Below, one piece after another: positions 52,963 through 61,465 of a stretch of DNA of 64,000 nucleotides. Origin of the DNA: Myxococcus terminator_A (lineage in GTDB: Bacteria; Myxococcota; Myxococcia; Myxococcales; Myxococcaceae); contig JBLZWL010000001.1 of NCBI GenBank assembly GCA_049194865.1, positions 310,001-374,000 of the forward strand, written 5' to 3'. Made by a program: the position numbers and the translations under genes. The notes beneath the pieces are model-generated. The model was not told the origin of the DNA. It ran no database searches and saw only the letters and a list, made by a program, of their open reading frames with translations. Position 1 is the first letter of the stretch. Each line of letters begins with the position of its first letter.

Positions 52963-53808
52963 TCAGCCGGGGATTCGATGGAGGGGAGCGCAGTGCGGAG
53001 CCTCACGCTGGAGCAGCTCGCGCATCGCCTCGGCACGCGCCGTGTTACCTGCCCGGGTGTGCGCCACCCGGAGGCCCCACACACTCAGCAGTCGGACCAT
53101 GGCCAGTTGGGTCTTCTGGTGATGCTGCTCCAGCACCTGGAGCGAGGCAGCGGTGGCCGTGCCGGTGAGCACCTCGCCGATAGCCACGCCGACCTCGAAG
53201 TAGGCGCGCCCCTGGGCGGAGCCCGCGACCGGGCTGGGAAACTCCACCATGGCGAGGGCCTCCTTCGCGAGCACGAGTCCCCGCTCGGGCTCGTCCTCGC
53301 ACAGCATGAGGAGGGTCGCCTCACCCGCTCGCTCCATCGCGCGGATGACAGGAGGACGCCCCGCCCAGTCGATGCTCGCCAGCTCCCGGCGCGCGGAGGC
53401 CGCGTCCCCGTAGAAGCCAAGGGCAAGGGCACGGGAGTTGGCGCGGTAGCAGGCGACATCCGGAAACTGGCTGCTCGCCGCGAACACCTGCTCGTAGATG
53501 GCGAGCAGCGCGCTCGGGTCGGGATGCAGGAAAGCCTCCCTGGACTTGCGCCGCGCCGATTGTCCCCGCCAGAAGACAAAGCCCAGGGCGCCCGCGAAGA
53601 CCCCGACTCCCACCAGCAACGTGTAGCCGGTCCGACTCAGGTCCTCGGAGGACGGCAGCCCTGGCAGCTTGCCGCCACTGAACATGAAGTACATGGCGGC
53701 GTACGCGACAATCAGGAACGGCCACCACTTCATCCAACGCTTGAAGGGCGCGATGGCATTGCGCTGGCGAATCGATTCAAGGTAGCGGGCATTCTCTTCA
53801 CGGGACAT
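52963..53808 (-). CDS. Membrane-anchored protein with TPR-like helical domain
   Basis: 281 residues from the ATG at 53808. Two hydrophobic helices lie near the N-terminus (about residues 28-45 and 62-80). About 180 residues of alpha-helical repeats follow (LLAIYEQVFAASSQFP, RALALGFYGDAASARREL, RGLVLAKEALAMVEF) and resemble degenerate TPR units. It is probably a scaffold facing the cytoplasm. No named family is recognised. Confidence 0.68.
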   Translation of the reverse strand: MSREENARYLESIRQRNAIAPFKRWMKWWPFLIVAYAAMYFMFSGGKLPGLPSSEDLSRTGYTLLVGVGVFAGALGFVFWRGQSARRKSREAFLHPDPSALLAIYEQVFAASSQFPDVACYRANSRALALGFYGDAASARRELASIDWAGRPPVIRAMERAGEATLLMLCEDEPERGLVLAKEALAMVEFPSPVAGSAQGRAYFEVGVAIGEVLTGTATAASLQVLEQHHQKTQLAMVRLLSVWGLRVAHTRAGNTARAEAMRELLQREAPHCAPLHRIPG

Positions 53809-53912
53809 GCGCGCACTGTAGCCAATCACTCTCACGACGCCATGCACGCGGGGCCTGTTCAGACAGCATCACCCTCGCACCGCCAGCGCGACACGGTGCG
53901 GGCCGCGTCACC

Positions 53913-54869
53913 TCACGAGTGCCGCACCAGCCGCAGCGGAGCACGCGACGCCGTGTGAGCCGAAGCAGAGGCCGAGGCCAGCAGCCCCACGTCCGCCCAC
54001 GCGGTCTCCGGCTTGCCCTCCTCGACGAACGCCACCGCCTGCGACACGACCTCCGGCGCGTACAGGATGCGGTGGTGTCCCAGCCCCTGCGTCCGCGTCA
54101 GCCGCGCGCCCGGCCACGCGCTCGCCACCGACTCGCCCGCGGCGAGCGGCACCTCCCGGTCTCCCACGTCGTGGAACACCTGCAGCGGCACGCGCCCCAG
54201 GAGCGGCACGAAGTTGGGCAGGGCCAAATCACGCAGCCGCATGCTGAAGTGCGCTTCGATTCGCTGCTCCATCCGCATCCACACCGCATCTGTGAGCCCC
54301 ATCGCCCGGGCGAAGGCCTGGATGCCGCCACGGGGGTCCGCCGGCGGCGACACGAACACCGCGCGCCCCACCTTCAACCCGTCTCTCATCGCCACCGCCG
54401 TCGCCGCCGCACCCAGCGAGTGCGCAATCACCGCGTACGGCCCGCCCGTCGCCCGCGCCACGTCCGCCACCAGCTCCGCCATCTCCGGCAACGAGCTCGT
54501 CCTCCCCGACGACTGCCCGTGCCCCGGCGCGTCGTACGTCACGACGGAGAAGCCCGCCGCCACCAGCGGCTCCACGAAGGCCGTGAGCTGCCCGCCATAC
54601 CCGCTCCACCCGTGCACCAGCAGCACGCGCGGCCCCACACCCCAGCTCCACACCGCCACCTCCTCGCCCCCCAGCGTCAGCATCCGAGGCTGCCCCCGCG
54701 CCAGCACCGCCTCCGCCGTCTTCGAGCGGCGCGGCCGCACAGGCGTCCGGAACATCCGATCCGCCCACGCCGCCGTCAGCCCCGGCGCCACCGCCCCCGC
54801 ACTCAACGCCACCGCCCGCATGCCCCACATCGCCAATTTCGCCCGAACGTTCGTGCTATTTTTCGCCAT
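53913..54869 (-). CDS. Alpha/beta hydrolase
   Basis: 318 residues from the ATG at 54869, behind GAGGAGG. A hydrophobic N-terminal stretch (about 15-35) may anchor it. Hydrolase marks are the oxyanion strand VLLVHGWSGYGG, nucleophile elbow VIAHSLGAAA, DAPGHGQSSG and a C-terminal His in QGLGHHRIL; the acid is likely in DVGDREVPL. It follows the TetR gene by 40 bp, so it is probably the repressor's target. The substrate is unknown. Confidence 0.85.
   Translation of the reverse strand: MAKNSTNVRAKLAMWGMRAVALSAGAVAPGLTAAWADRMFRTPVRPRRSKTAEAVLARGQPRMLTLGGEEVAVWSWGVGPRVLLVHGWSGYGGQLTAFVEPLVAAGFSVVTYDAPGHGQSSGRTSSLPEMAELVADVARATGGPYAVIAHSLGAAATAVAMRDGLKVGRAVFVSPPADPRGGIQAFARAMGLTDAVWMRMEQRIEAHFSMRLRDLALPNFVPLLGRVPLQVFHDVGDREVPLAAGESVASAWPGARLTRTQGLGHHRILYAPEVVSQAVAFVEEGKPETAWADVGLLASASASAHTASRAPLRLVRHS
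54845..54863. promoter_or_regulatory. Putative TetR operator at the hydrolase start
   Basis: The stretch holds CGAACGTTCG (54844-54853) and runs on as TCGTGCTATTTTT. The run ACG-N-TCGTGCT-N-TTTTT recurs upstream of the adjacent tetR gene. It overlaps codons 3-9 of the hydrolase, so if functional it would block elongation or a start further in. Confidence 0.4.
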
Positions 54870-54909
54870 GACGAGGTCCTCCTCGGAACGACACAAAGCC
54901 AAAGAAAGC

Positions 54910-55509
54910 TCAGGAGCCCTGGGGCCTGGCGGCGCGCAGCAGCGCGTCGAAGGCACGCCTGGCCCACGTCTCCGCGCGCGGCTCCTTCAAGAGGCGCGCG
55001 GAGTGGTGGAAGCCCAGCAAGAGGGCGTTCTCATCGTGGGCGAACTGCTCCACGTCCACGTCCTTGTGGAAGTGCCCCTCGGCGACGGCGATGCGCGCGG
55101 CCTGGGCCAGGCAGTCCAGCCAGTCCCGCTGCGTCTGCACCAGCCTGTCCCGCGCGGGCCCGGGCGCGTCGTCCAGCTCCGTGGCCGCCGCCACGAAGAT
55201 GCACCCGCCCTCCGGCACCAGCTCCTTCTCCCACGTCAGCCACTTCTCGAAGAGGGCCCTCACCCGGGGCTCGCCTCGGGGCTGCGTCAGCGCCGGGCGG
55301 ATGACGCGCTCGGTGAACAGCGCCGTGGCCGCCTCCAAAATCTCCACCTGGAGCGACGTCTTGGAACGGAAGTGCGCGAACAGGCCGCTCTTGGAGAGCT
55401 GGAGCTCCTCCGCCAGCCCCCCGATGCTCAGCCCCTGCAAGCCCACCCGGCTGGCGAGCTGGATGGCCCGCTCGAGAATCGCCTGATGGGTGAGCTCTCC
55501 CTTGCGCAT
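54910..55509 (-). CDS. TetR-family transcriptional regulator
   Basis: 199 residues. An N-terminal TetR helix-turn-helix is clear: ILERAIQLASRVGLQGLSIG, then ELQLSKSGLFAHFRSK. The C-terminal ligand domain (about 65-195) is helical and resembles TetR_C_16-type regulators (FTERVIRPALTQP, CIFVAAATELDD). It probably represses itself and the downstream hydrolase. Confidence 0.92.
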   Translation of the reverse strand: MRKGELTHQAILERAIQLASRVGLQGLSIGGLAEELQLSKSGLFAHFRSKTSLQVEILEAATALFTERVIRPALTQPRGEPRVRALFEKWLTWEKELVPEGGCIFVAAATELDDAPGPARDRLVQTQRDWLDCLAQAARIAVAEGHFHKDVDVEQFAHDENALLLGFHHSARLLKEPRAETWARRAFDALLRAARPQGS

Positions 55510-55520
55510 GGGCTCTTTCT

Positions 55521-55538
55521 AAACGCTCGTGCTTTTTT
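55521..55538. promoter_or_regulatory. Putative TetR operator upstream of tetR
   Basis: AAACGCTCGTGCTTTTTT is an imperfect palindrome (AAA-N-GC-N-CG-N-GC-N-TTT) 12 bp before the tetR start codon. It shares ACG-N-TCGTGCT-N-TTTTT with the hydrolase site at 54845. Confidence 0.5.
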
Positions 55539-55568
55539 CCGCAAGTCGATGAACCGACGGGCCGCTGC

Positions 55569-56009
55569 TCAGCCCTCGGTGTTGCGCAGGAAGTCCGCCA
55601 CCTGGGCGAAGCGGTCATCCAGGAAGCGGCGCAGCCCGCCCGTGACGCCCCGCGCGTCCAGGGCCTTGCCCATGGCGCGCAGCCACGCGTCCCGCATGGA
55701 GAGATCCACCGGCACATGGCCGTGACGCATCCGCAAGCGAGGGTGGCCGTGCTGCTGCGCGTAATGCTGCGGCCCGCCCAGCCACCCGATGAGGAAGAGA
55801 CCGAAGCGCTCGCGCGTGCCCCCGTTCACCCGGCCCTGCTCATCCAGCTCGTGCAGCTTCGCCAGCACCGGCTCGTGTGCATCCATCGCGTCATAGAAGG
55901 CCCCCGCCAGCGCCATCACCGCGTCCGCGCCGCCAATGCGCATAAACGGCGTGTCGTCCAGCGTGGGCACCCAATCATCCGAGGGGGGAACTTTGAGCTC
56001 AACGGGCAT
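55569..56009 (-). CDS. Truncated haemoglobin-like globin
   Basis: 146 residues from the ATG at 56009 behind AAGGA. Features of group II truncated globins are present: FMRIGGADAVMALAGAFYDAM near the A/B helices, the proximal-His region RLRMRHGHVPVDLS and a Trp in RDAWLRAMG (position G8). It would bind O2, NO or CO in the cytoplasm, for detoxification or redox chemistry. It is divergent from the receiver/PAS kinase across 201 bp, which hints that the kinase may respond to the same gas; that is inference. Confidence 0.82.
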   Translation of the reverse strand: MPVELKVPPSDDWVPTLDDTPFMRIGGADAVMALAGAFYDAMDAHEPVLAKLHELDEQGRVNGGTRERFGLFLIGWLGGPQHYAQQHGHPRLRMRHGHVPVDLSMRDAWLRAMGKALDARGVTGGLRRFLDDRFAQVADFLRNTEG

Positions 56010-56101
56010 GACATCCTTCAACATCGGTGCGGGCACGGGTTTTCCCTCGGGGAACGAGCGCTCGGTGCGCCGCCGTGAGGGCTGTCGGGAGAGCGACAGG
56101 T

Positions 56102-56117
56102 TGGCAGGGGGCTCGCG
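56102..56117 (+). promoter_or_regulatory. Candidate sigma-54 promoter of the receiver/PAS kinase
   Basis: TGGCAGGGGGCTCGCG has GG and GC 10 nt apart and differs from the desaturase element at 49804 at only two positions. Transcription would start near 56128, 83 nt before the ATG. Confidence 0.45.
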
Positions 56118-56210
56118 GGATGCCCATCGAAGATTTGACCCGGGAGAGAAACGGTTGCTAGAGCCTGCACACCCGTGCCCCCTTCCACCCATCCTCCGCG
56201 GACCCGGGCG

Positions 56211-57830
56211 ATGCCTCCGCCTCGTGTCTGGGTGCTCGACGACAGCTCCGTCGAGACCGAGGCCATCCGCCGTGCGCTCACTCCCACCTGTCAGGTGGAG
56301 ACGTTCACCGACGGCGCCGCCCTGCTGGAGAAGCTGGGCCAGGAGCACGGGCTCTTGCCCGACGTGCTGGTGCTGGACTGGTACCTGCCGGGCATGTCGG
56401 GCCTGGAGGTGTGTCGCTTCGTGCGCTCCGGGCCCACCACCTCGCTGATTCCCGTGCTGCTGCTCACCGTCAACACGCGCGCGGACGACGTGGTGGAGGC
56501 GCTCGACGCGGGCGCCAACGACTACGTCTTCAAGCCCTTCCGTCCGGTGGAGCTGGAGGCGCGAGTGCTCGCCCTGGCACGCCTGGAGCGCCAGCGCCGC
56601 CAGCTGCTGGAGGACGAGCGCGCGCGGCGAATGCTGGCCGAAGGCACGCTGACGGAGGTGCAGGCCGCGGAGGAGCGCGCGTGGCGCAGCGAGCTGCGCT
56701 TCCGGCTGGCCGCCCGGGCCACGCGCGACGCGGTGTGGGAGTGGGACCCGCGCACGGACACGGTGGATTGGACCAGCGGCCTGCACGAGCTGTTCGGCCA
56801 CGTCTCCTCCAACATCCGCGACACGCGCTCCTGGTGGGCGGAGCGCCTGCATCCGGAGGACCGCGAGCGCACGGTGCGCGGCTTGCGGCAGGCCGTCTCC
56901 AGCGAGAGCCACGAGTGGCAGGACACCTACCGCTTCCAGCGCGGCGACGGCACCTGGGCCCACGTGGTGGACCGGTGCCACATCGTCCGGGACTCGGAGA
57001 ACCAGGCGGTGCAGGTGGTGGGGGCGATGCAGGATGTCACCGAGTGGCAGCAGACGGAGGCCGAGCGCCTGCGCCTCTTGTCGGAGGTGCACGCGCAGGC
57101 GGACTTCGAGCGGCAGCTCATCGGCATCGTCAGCCACGACCTGCGCAACCCCCTGGGCGCGATAACGCTCGCCGCCTCCCTCCTGGCGCAGCGCCCGGAC
57201 GCCGACGACCGACAGCAGCGCAACGTGCAGCGAATCTTGCGCGCGGCGGAGCGGGCGACGCGGATGATTCGCGACCTGCTCGACTTCACGCGCGCCAGGC
57301 AGGGCCGCGGGCTGCCCATCTACCCGCGCCCCATGGACCTGCACGAGGTGGTGCACGCGGCGCTGGACGAACTCCAGGCGGCCTGGCCGGAGCGCCGCAT
57401 CGTCTCCGAGTACGAGGGCACCGGCGCCGGCGCGTGGGACCCGGACCGCGTGGTGCAGGTGCTCGGCAACCTGGTGGGCAACGCGATGCAGTACAGCCCG
57501 CCGGACACGGTGGTGCGGGTCATCGCGCGGGGCGAGGACTCGGGCGTCGTGCTGGAGGTCCACAACAAGGGCCTGCCGATTCCCGGAGACCTCCAGTCGC
57601 GCATCTTCGAGCCGCTGGAGCGCGGCGTGGAGCGTCCCGAGGACCGGGGCATGCGCAGCATCGGCCTGGGCCTCTACATCGTGCGCAGCATCGTCCTGGC
57701 GCACGGAGGCACCGTGGAGGCGCACTCCACCCAGGAGCAGGGCACCACCTTCACCGTGCGCCTTCCCCGCCAGCCCCCCGTCGCGCTCACCGCCAAGGCC
57801 GAGGCGGATGACGACCAGGCGGCGGGGTAG
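56211..57830 (+). CDS. Hybrid receiver-PAS-histidine kinase
   Basis: 539 residues from the ATG at 56211; GTG at 56175 is possible. The N-terminal receiver has Asp56 in VLDWYLPG, a DD pair at the start (LDDSS) and Lys in FKPF. A PAS domain covers about 155-285 (VWEWDPRTDTVDWTSG). HisKA has GIVSHDLRNPLGA with His309, and the HATPase domain follows (LGNLVGNAMQYS, GLGLYIV). A receiver in front of the kinase means it takes phosphate from another kinase. No membrane helix is present, and no cognate partner is adjacent. Confidence 0.92.
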   Translation: MPPPRVWVLDDSSVETEAIRRALTPTCQVETFTDGAALLEKLGQEHGLLPDVLVLDWYLPGMSGLEVCRFVRSGPTTSLIPVLLLTVNTRADDVVEALDAGANDYVFKPFRPVELEARVLALARLERQRRQLLEDERARRMLAEGTLTEVQAAEERAWRSELRFRLAARATRDAVWEWDPRTDTVDWTSGLHELFGHVSSNIRDTRSWWAERLHPEDRERTVRGLRQAVSSESHEWQDTYRFQRGDGTWAHVVDRCHIVRDSENQAVQVVGAMQDVTEWQQTEAERLRLLSEVHAQADFERQLIGIVSHDLRNPLGAITLAASLLAQRPDADDRQQRNVQRILRAAERATRMIRDLLDFTRARQGRGLPIYPRPMDLHEVVHAALDELQAAWPERRIVSEYEGTGAGAWDPDRVVQVLGNLVGNAMQYSPPDTVVRVIARGEDSGVVLEVHNKGLPIPGDLQSRIFEPLERGVERPEDRGMRSIGLGLYIVRSIVLAHGGTVEAHSTQEQGTTFTVRLPRQPPVALTAKAEADDDQAAG

Positions 57831-57839
57831 CCGCGTCCG

Positions 57840-58724
57840 TCATTCCGCCCAGCGCTTCGGCCTGCGCTTCATCGTCGTGACTTCCAGCCTGTCGCAGAAG
57901 GACTCGAACGTCGCTCGGGGCACGCCCCGCCACGCCACGTCCTCCAGCGTCTTCGTGCCCGGCAGCGGCGCGTCCGTCACCAGCGTGGCGAGCCGCCGGT
58001 AGAGCAGCACGTCCTCGCGGTGCTCGCGCAGCGTCGCGGCGAGCTTGTCCGCGCCGCGCGGGCGCACCGTCCAGCTCGCCGCGTCGTCCGGAATCGCCTC
58101 CAGCTTCCCGTAGGCCGACAGCAGCGCCGAGGCGCCCTTCTCCCCGAAGCCCTTCAACCCGGGGATGCCGTCCGCGACATCGCCCATCAGCCCGAGCAGG
58201 TCTGGCACGCTCGCGGGGGGCACGCCCAGCTTCGCGCGCACCGCGTCCTCGTCCAGCACCTTCTCCTGCCGCCGGTCCACCTGCACCACGCGCTGGCCGC
58301 GCACGCACTGGCCCAGGTCCTTGTCCGGCGTGCAGATGCGCACCTGCTCCACCGCGTCCGCCCACTTCGCAGCCGCCGTGGCCAGCGCGTCGTCCGCCTC
58401 GTGCTCCTTCATGGACCACACGCGTACGCCCAGCGCCGCGACGGCCTCCTCCACCAAATCGAACTGCGCGCGCAGCTCCGGCGGGACGCCCTCGTCGCTC
58501 TTGTACCCGTTGAACAGCGCGTTGCGGAAAGAGCGGATGGGGTTGTCGAACGCCACCGCGATGTGCGTCACGGCTTCGTCCGCGTCGTGCAGCAGCATCA
58601 GCAGCGACGACATCAGTCCCACCGTCGCCTTCACGTCCTGCCCATCCGGCGCGGCGTGGCCCGGCCGGGGCGAGAAGTGGGCGCGGTACAGCTCGTAGGT
58701 GCCATCCACCAGATGCAGGCGCAT
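57840..58724 (-). CDS. 5'-3' exonuclease / flap endonuclease (PolA N-terminal type)
   Basis: 294 residues from the ATG at 58724 behind AGGAGG. It has the acidic metal-binding set of PolA-type 5' nucleases: LVDGTYELYRAHF, VAFDNPIRSFRN, EHEADDALATAA and CTPDKDLGQC, then the helix-hairpin-helix block LMGDVADGIPGLKGFGEKGA. No polymerase domain, so it is a stand-alone enzyme (ExoIX/Xni-like). It removes 5' flaps and RNA primers in DNA repair and replication. It is convergent with the hybrid kinase. Confidence 0.9.
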   Translation of the reverse strand: MRLHLVDGTYELYRAHFSPRPGHAAPDGQDVKATVGLMSSLLMLLHDADEAVTHIAVAFDNPIRSFRNALFNGYKSDEGVPPELRAQFDLVEEAVAALGVRVWSMKEHEADDALATAAAKWADAVEQVRICTPDKDLGQCVRGQRVVQVDRRQEKVLDEDAVRAKLGVPPASVPDLLGLMGDVADGIPGLKGFGEKGASALLSAYGKLEAIPDDAASWTVRPRGADKLAATLREHREDVLLYRRLATLVTDAPLPGTKTLEDVAWRGVPRATFESFCDRLEVTTMKRRPKRWAE

Positions 58725-58942
58725 GCCTCCTCCTACCGCTCCTGGCGCCTTCCAGCCAGCGGCTCTCGTCTGGCCCGTCACGCAACCTCGCGCGCGCAAG
58801 GATGACCCGTCACTTCGCGGGGACGCCCGCTCCCTCCCCGGGCGGCTTGTCTTCGTGCGGATTGCCGGGCTGTCGGCCCGAGCACACTTCTGGACCTGGG
58901 GCGCGACACCCGCGCTCCGTGACTGACGGCTGGAGGTAGACC

Positions 58943-59302
58943 GTGCGCCCGAAGCTGCTTGCCGCGATGCTGTGCGCCACCCTGTTCGGGTGCGCCAGCC
59001 AGAGCGTGATACCCGTCTCGAACACCAAACGAACGGAGGCCATCGCCTCCATGCGCGCAGCGGAAGGAGCCGGCGCCGCGCGCATCCCCGAAGCCGCGCG
59101 TCATCTCGAGTTCGCTCGCCAGCAGGTCAACAACGGCGAGCAGCTGATGAGGGACGACGACACCCCAGGCGCGGAGCTGAGCTTCATGCAGGCGGACGCG
59201 GACGCGGACCTCGCGCTGGCGCTCGCCCATGCGTTGCCACTGGAGCGGCAGGCGCAGCAAACCACCCAGCAGGCCCAGGCGCTGCAACGCGGCCTGCAGT
59301 GA
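58943..59302 (+). CDS. DUF4398-type lipoprotein
   Basis: 119 residues from the GTG at 58943 behind GGAGGT. The lipobox is LFGC. A helical domain follows that starts ASMRAAEGAGAARIPEAARHL, the DUF4398 pattern, and ends in a Gln/Ala-rich coiled coil. It is 24 bp before the OmpA gene, which begins with a related helical segment. The two likely act together at the outer membrane and peptidoglycan. Confidence 0.8.
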   Translation: MRPKLLAAMLCATLFGCASQSVIPVSNTKRTEAIASMRAAEGAGAARIPEAARHLEFARQQVNNGEQLMRDDDTPGAELSFMQADADADLALALAHALPLERQAQQTTQQAQALQRGLQ

Positions 59303-59326
59303 GCCCCAAGCCCGGAGGAAACCGTC

Positions 59327-60640
59327 ATGGTGCGAAGCAAGCGTGGATGGAAGGCCCTCGTCGGAGCCACGACGCTCCTCGCGGCGGGGAGCGCGAGTGC
59401 CGCTCCGCCCAAGGAGCTCGTGGAGGCGCGGTCGGCCTATCAGCAGTTGATAGACAGTCCCCAGGGGCGTGAGCGTCCCCGGGAGGTGACCGAGGCGCGC
59501 GATGCCCTGCGCGAGGCGGAGCAGGCCTACCAGAGCGACGAGGACGACACCCGCACCCGGGTGCTGGCCTACGTGGCCCTGCGCAAGTCGGAGACCGCCG
59601 GCGCCTGGGGCAGCGCGGAAATCGCCGCGCGGCAGCAGGCCCAGGCCGAGCGGGCCCTGAGCCAGGCCCAGGCCCGTCAGGAGCAGCAGCAACTGGCGCA
59701 AGCCCAGGCGGCCCAGCAGCAGCAGGTCAACGACCAGCGGCTGTCGGAGGAGTCTTCCCGGCGTCAGCAATTGGAGACCGAGGCGCAGCGACTGGCCCGG
59801 GAGAACCAGGAGCTGCAACGCCAGACGGCGGAGCTGCAGGCGCAGCAGCAGGCGCGAAGCCAGACGGACCAGCAGACCGCCCAGCAATTGGAGGCCGAGC
59901 GACAGGCGCGCGTGGAGGCCGAGCGCAAGGCCTCCCAGGCGCTGACGCAGCTGGACCGGGCGAACAAGGACCTCAAGGTCAAGGAGGAGGCGCGCGGCAC
60001 GGTGCTGACGCTGTCGGGCAGCGTCCTCTTCGCCTCCGGTGCGTCGGACCTGCTGCCGGTGGCCCGAGACAGGCTGGCCGACGTGGCGGACGTGCTGAAG
60101 GAGGGCGACAAGCCGCTGCTCATCGAGGGCCACACGGACTCGCAGGGCTCGGACTCGCTCAACGAGCGGCTGTCCTACGCGCGCGCCGAGCGGGTGAAGG
60201 AGTTCCTCGTGGACCAGGGCGTGCCCGCCAATCGCATCGAGGCGCGCGGCATGGGTGAGTTCAAGCCCGTGGCCACCAACGGCACGGCCGAGGGCCGCGC
60301 GAACAACCGCCGCGTGGAAATCGTCATCGAGCGTGGCGGCCAGCGCGCCGTCGGCGGCAGCGGCCAGGACGAGGGCACCGGCGGCGCCGGCACCGAGCAG
60401 CGGAAGCAGGCTCCGGAGTCAGGCTCCTCGAGTGACACCCTGCCGCCCCAGGAGAACACGAGCGGCGCGGTCCCCTCGGGACAGCAAGGCCCGGCCGCGG
60501 ACCATGAGGACTTCCCGGGCACGGGGGGCAGCGGCCTCCCCTCGGAGAGCCAGGGACAGCAGGGCACGTCGGCCGACCATGAGGACTTCCATGGCACGGG
60601 CGGCTCGAACGAGGGCGCCAGCCCGGACATGAAGCAGTAG
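59327..60640 (+). CDS. OmpA-family protein with coiled-coil domain
   Basis: 437 residues. The signal peptide ends ASAAP. Residues about 30-90 form a DUF4398-like helical pair, about 100-220 a long Gln/Ala/Glu coiled coil, and 225-340 the OmpA C-terminal domain (LFASGASDLLP, IEGHTDSQGSD, NNRRVEIVIERG), which binds diaminopimelate in peptidoglycan. An acidic Gly-rich tail of about 100 residues with two ADHEDF-(P/H)-GTGGS units follows and is unusual. It probably ties the envelope to the wall. Confidence 0.92.
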   Translation: MVRSKRGWKALVGATTLLAAGSASAAPPKELVEARSAYQQLIDSPQGRERPREVTEARDALREAEQAYQSDEDDTRTRVLAYVALRKSETAGAWGSAEIAARQQAQAERALSQAQARQEQQQLAQAQAAQQQQVNDQRLSEESSRRQQLETEAQRLARENQELQRQTAELQAQQQARSQTDQQTAQQLEAERQARVEAERKASQALTQLDRANKDLKVKEEARGTVLTLSGSVLFASGASDLLPVARDRLADVADVLKEGDKPLLIEGHTDSQGSDSLNERLSYARAERVKEFLVDQGVPANRIEARGMGEFKPVATNGTAEGRANNRRVEIVIERGGQRAVGGSGQDEGTGGAGTEQRKQAPESGSSSDTLPPQENTSGAVPSGQQGPAADHEDFPGTGGSGLPSESQGQQGTSADHEDFHGTGGSNEGASPDMKQ

Positions 60641-60650
60641 TCATGCTGAC

Positions 60651-60677
60651 GCCCGCCCGGCCTCGCGTCGGGTGGGC
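60651..60677 (+). terminator. Terminator after the OmpA-family gene
   Basis: GCCCGCCCG (60651-60659) pairs with CGGGTGGGC (60669-60677), nine pairs with one G-U over a 9-nt loop, ten bases past the stop codon. Confidence 0.55.
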
Positions 60678-60755
60678 TCGGCGCGAAGCACCTGGGTGAT
60701 GTGCGTGAAGACTCCTCGCTCCGGACCTGCTCGTGGCCCCTGGGCCCTTGAAGGC

Positions 60756-60774
60756 CCGGAGCGGGGTGCTCCGG
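60756..60774. repeat. Inverted repeat CCGGAGC-N5-GCTCCGG
   Basis: A perfect 7-bp dyad around GGGGT, about 80 bp upstream of the acetyltransferase gene. It may be a second hairpin of the terminator region or an operator. Confidence 0.35.
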
Positions 60775-60856
60775 CGGCCCCGTCGAGCACCCTCCTGCCC
60801 TCCAGTTCCAGCGCGCGCGACGTAGAGACGCGATAGCCTGCCGGGCCGCTCTCGCC

Positions 60857-61450
60857 ATGGCCTCCGACAAGCACACCGTCCTGCTCACCACCGAGCGCCT
60901 GAGGGTGACTCAGCTGCCTCCCGACGGGGCGGCGCGCGTCGTCGCCTACTACGAAGCCAACCGCGACCACCTGGGCCTGGTGTCCCCCACGCGTCCCGCC
61001 CACTTCTACACGCTGACGTACTGGCGCACGCGGCTGGCGCAGGACCTGGAGGACGCGCGCTTCGACCTGTCCCTGCGCCTGGTGGTCCTCCCGCGCGAGG
61101 AGCCGCTGTCCTCCGCGCCCGTCATCGGCAACATCTCCCTCGCGCACATCATCCGGGGCCCGCTCCAGGCGGCGACGCTGGGCTACGGCATGGACCACCG
61201 CCACGAGGGCCGGGGCTTGATGACGGAGGCCTTGCGCGCCGTCTGCACCCACGCCTTCACCACCATGGGCCTGCACCGCATCCAGGCCAACCACCTCCCG
61301 GAGAACCTCCGGAGCGCCGCGGTGCTGCGCCGGCTGGGCTTCGCGGTGGAGGGCTACGCGCGCGACTTCCTGCGCATCAACGGCCAGTGGAGGGACCACG
61401 TCCTCACCGCCCTCACCGCCCCCGAGGGCAGCCCCACCACCGCCGAATAG
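60857..61450 (+). CDS. GNAT-family N-acetyltransferase (RimJ/RimL-like)
   Basis: 197 residues. GNAT elements are LTTERLRVTQL near the N-terminus, the acetyl-CoA loop HEGRGLMTEAL and the RimJ signature HRIQANHLPENLRSAAVLRRLGF. It acetylates an N-terminal or side-chain amine, as in ribosomal protein S5 or another small protein; the target is unknown. The start ATG at 60857 is the first in frame. The SMR gene follows after 15 bp. Confidence 0.9.
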   Translation: MASDKHTVLLTTERLRVTQLPPDGAARVVAYYEANRDHLGLVSPTRPAHFYTLTYWRTRLAQDLEDARFDLSLRLVVLPREEPLSSAPVIGNISLAHIIRGPLQAATLGYGMDHRHEGRGLMTEALRAVCTHAFTTMGLHRIQANHLPENLRSAAVLRRLGFAVEGYARDFLRINGQWRDHVLTALTAPEGSPTTAE

Positions 61451-61465
61451 TCTGGAGGTCACACC

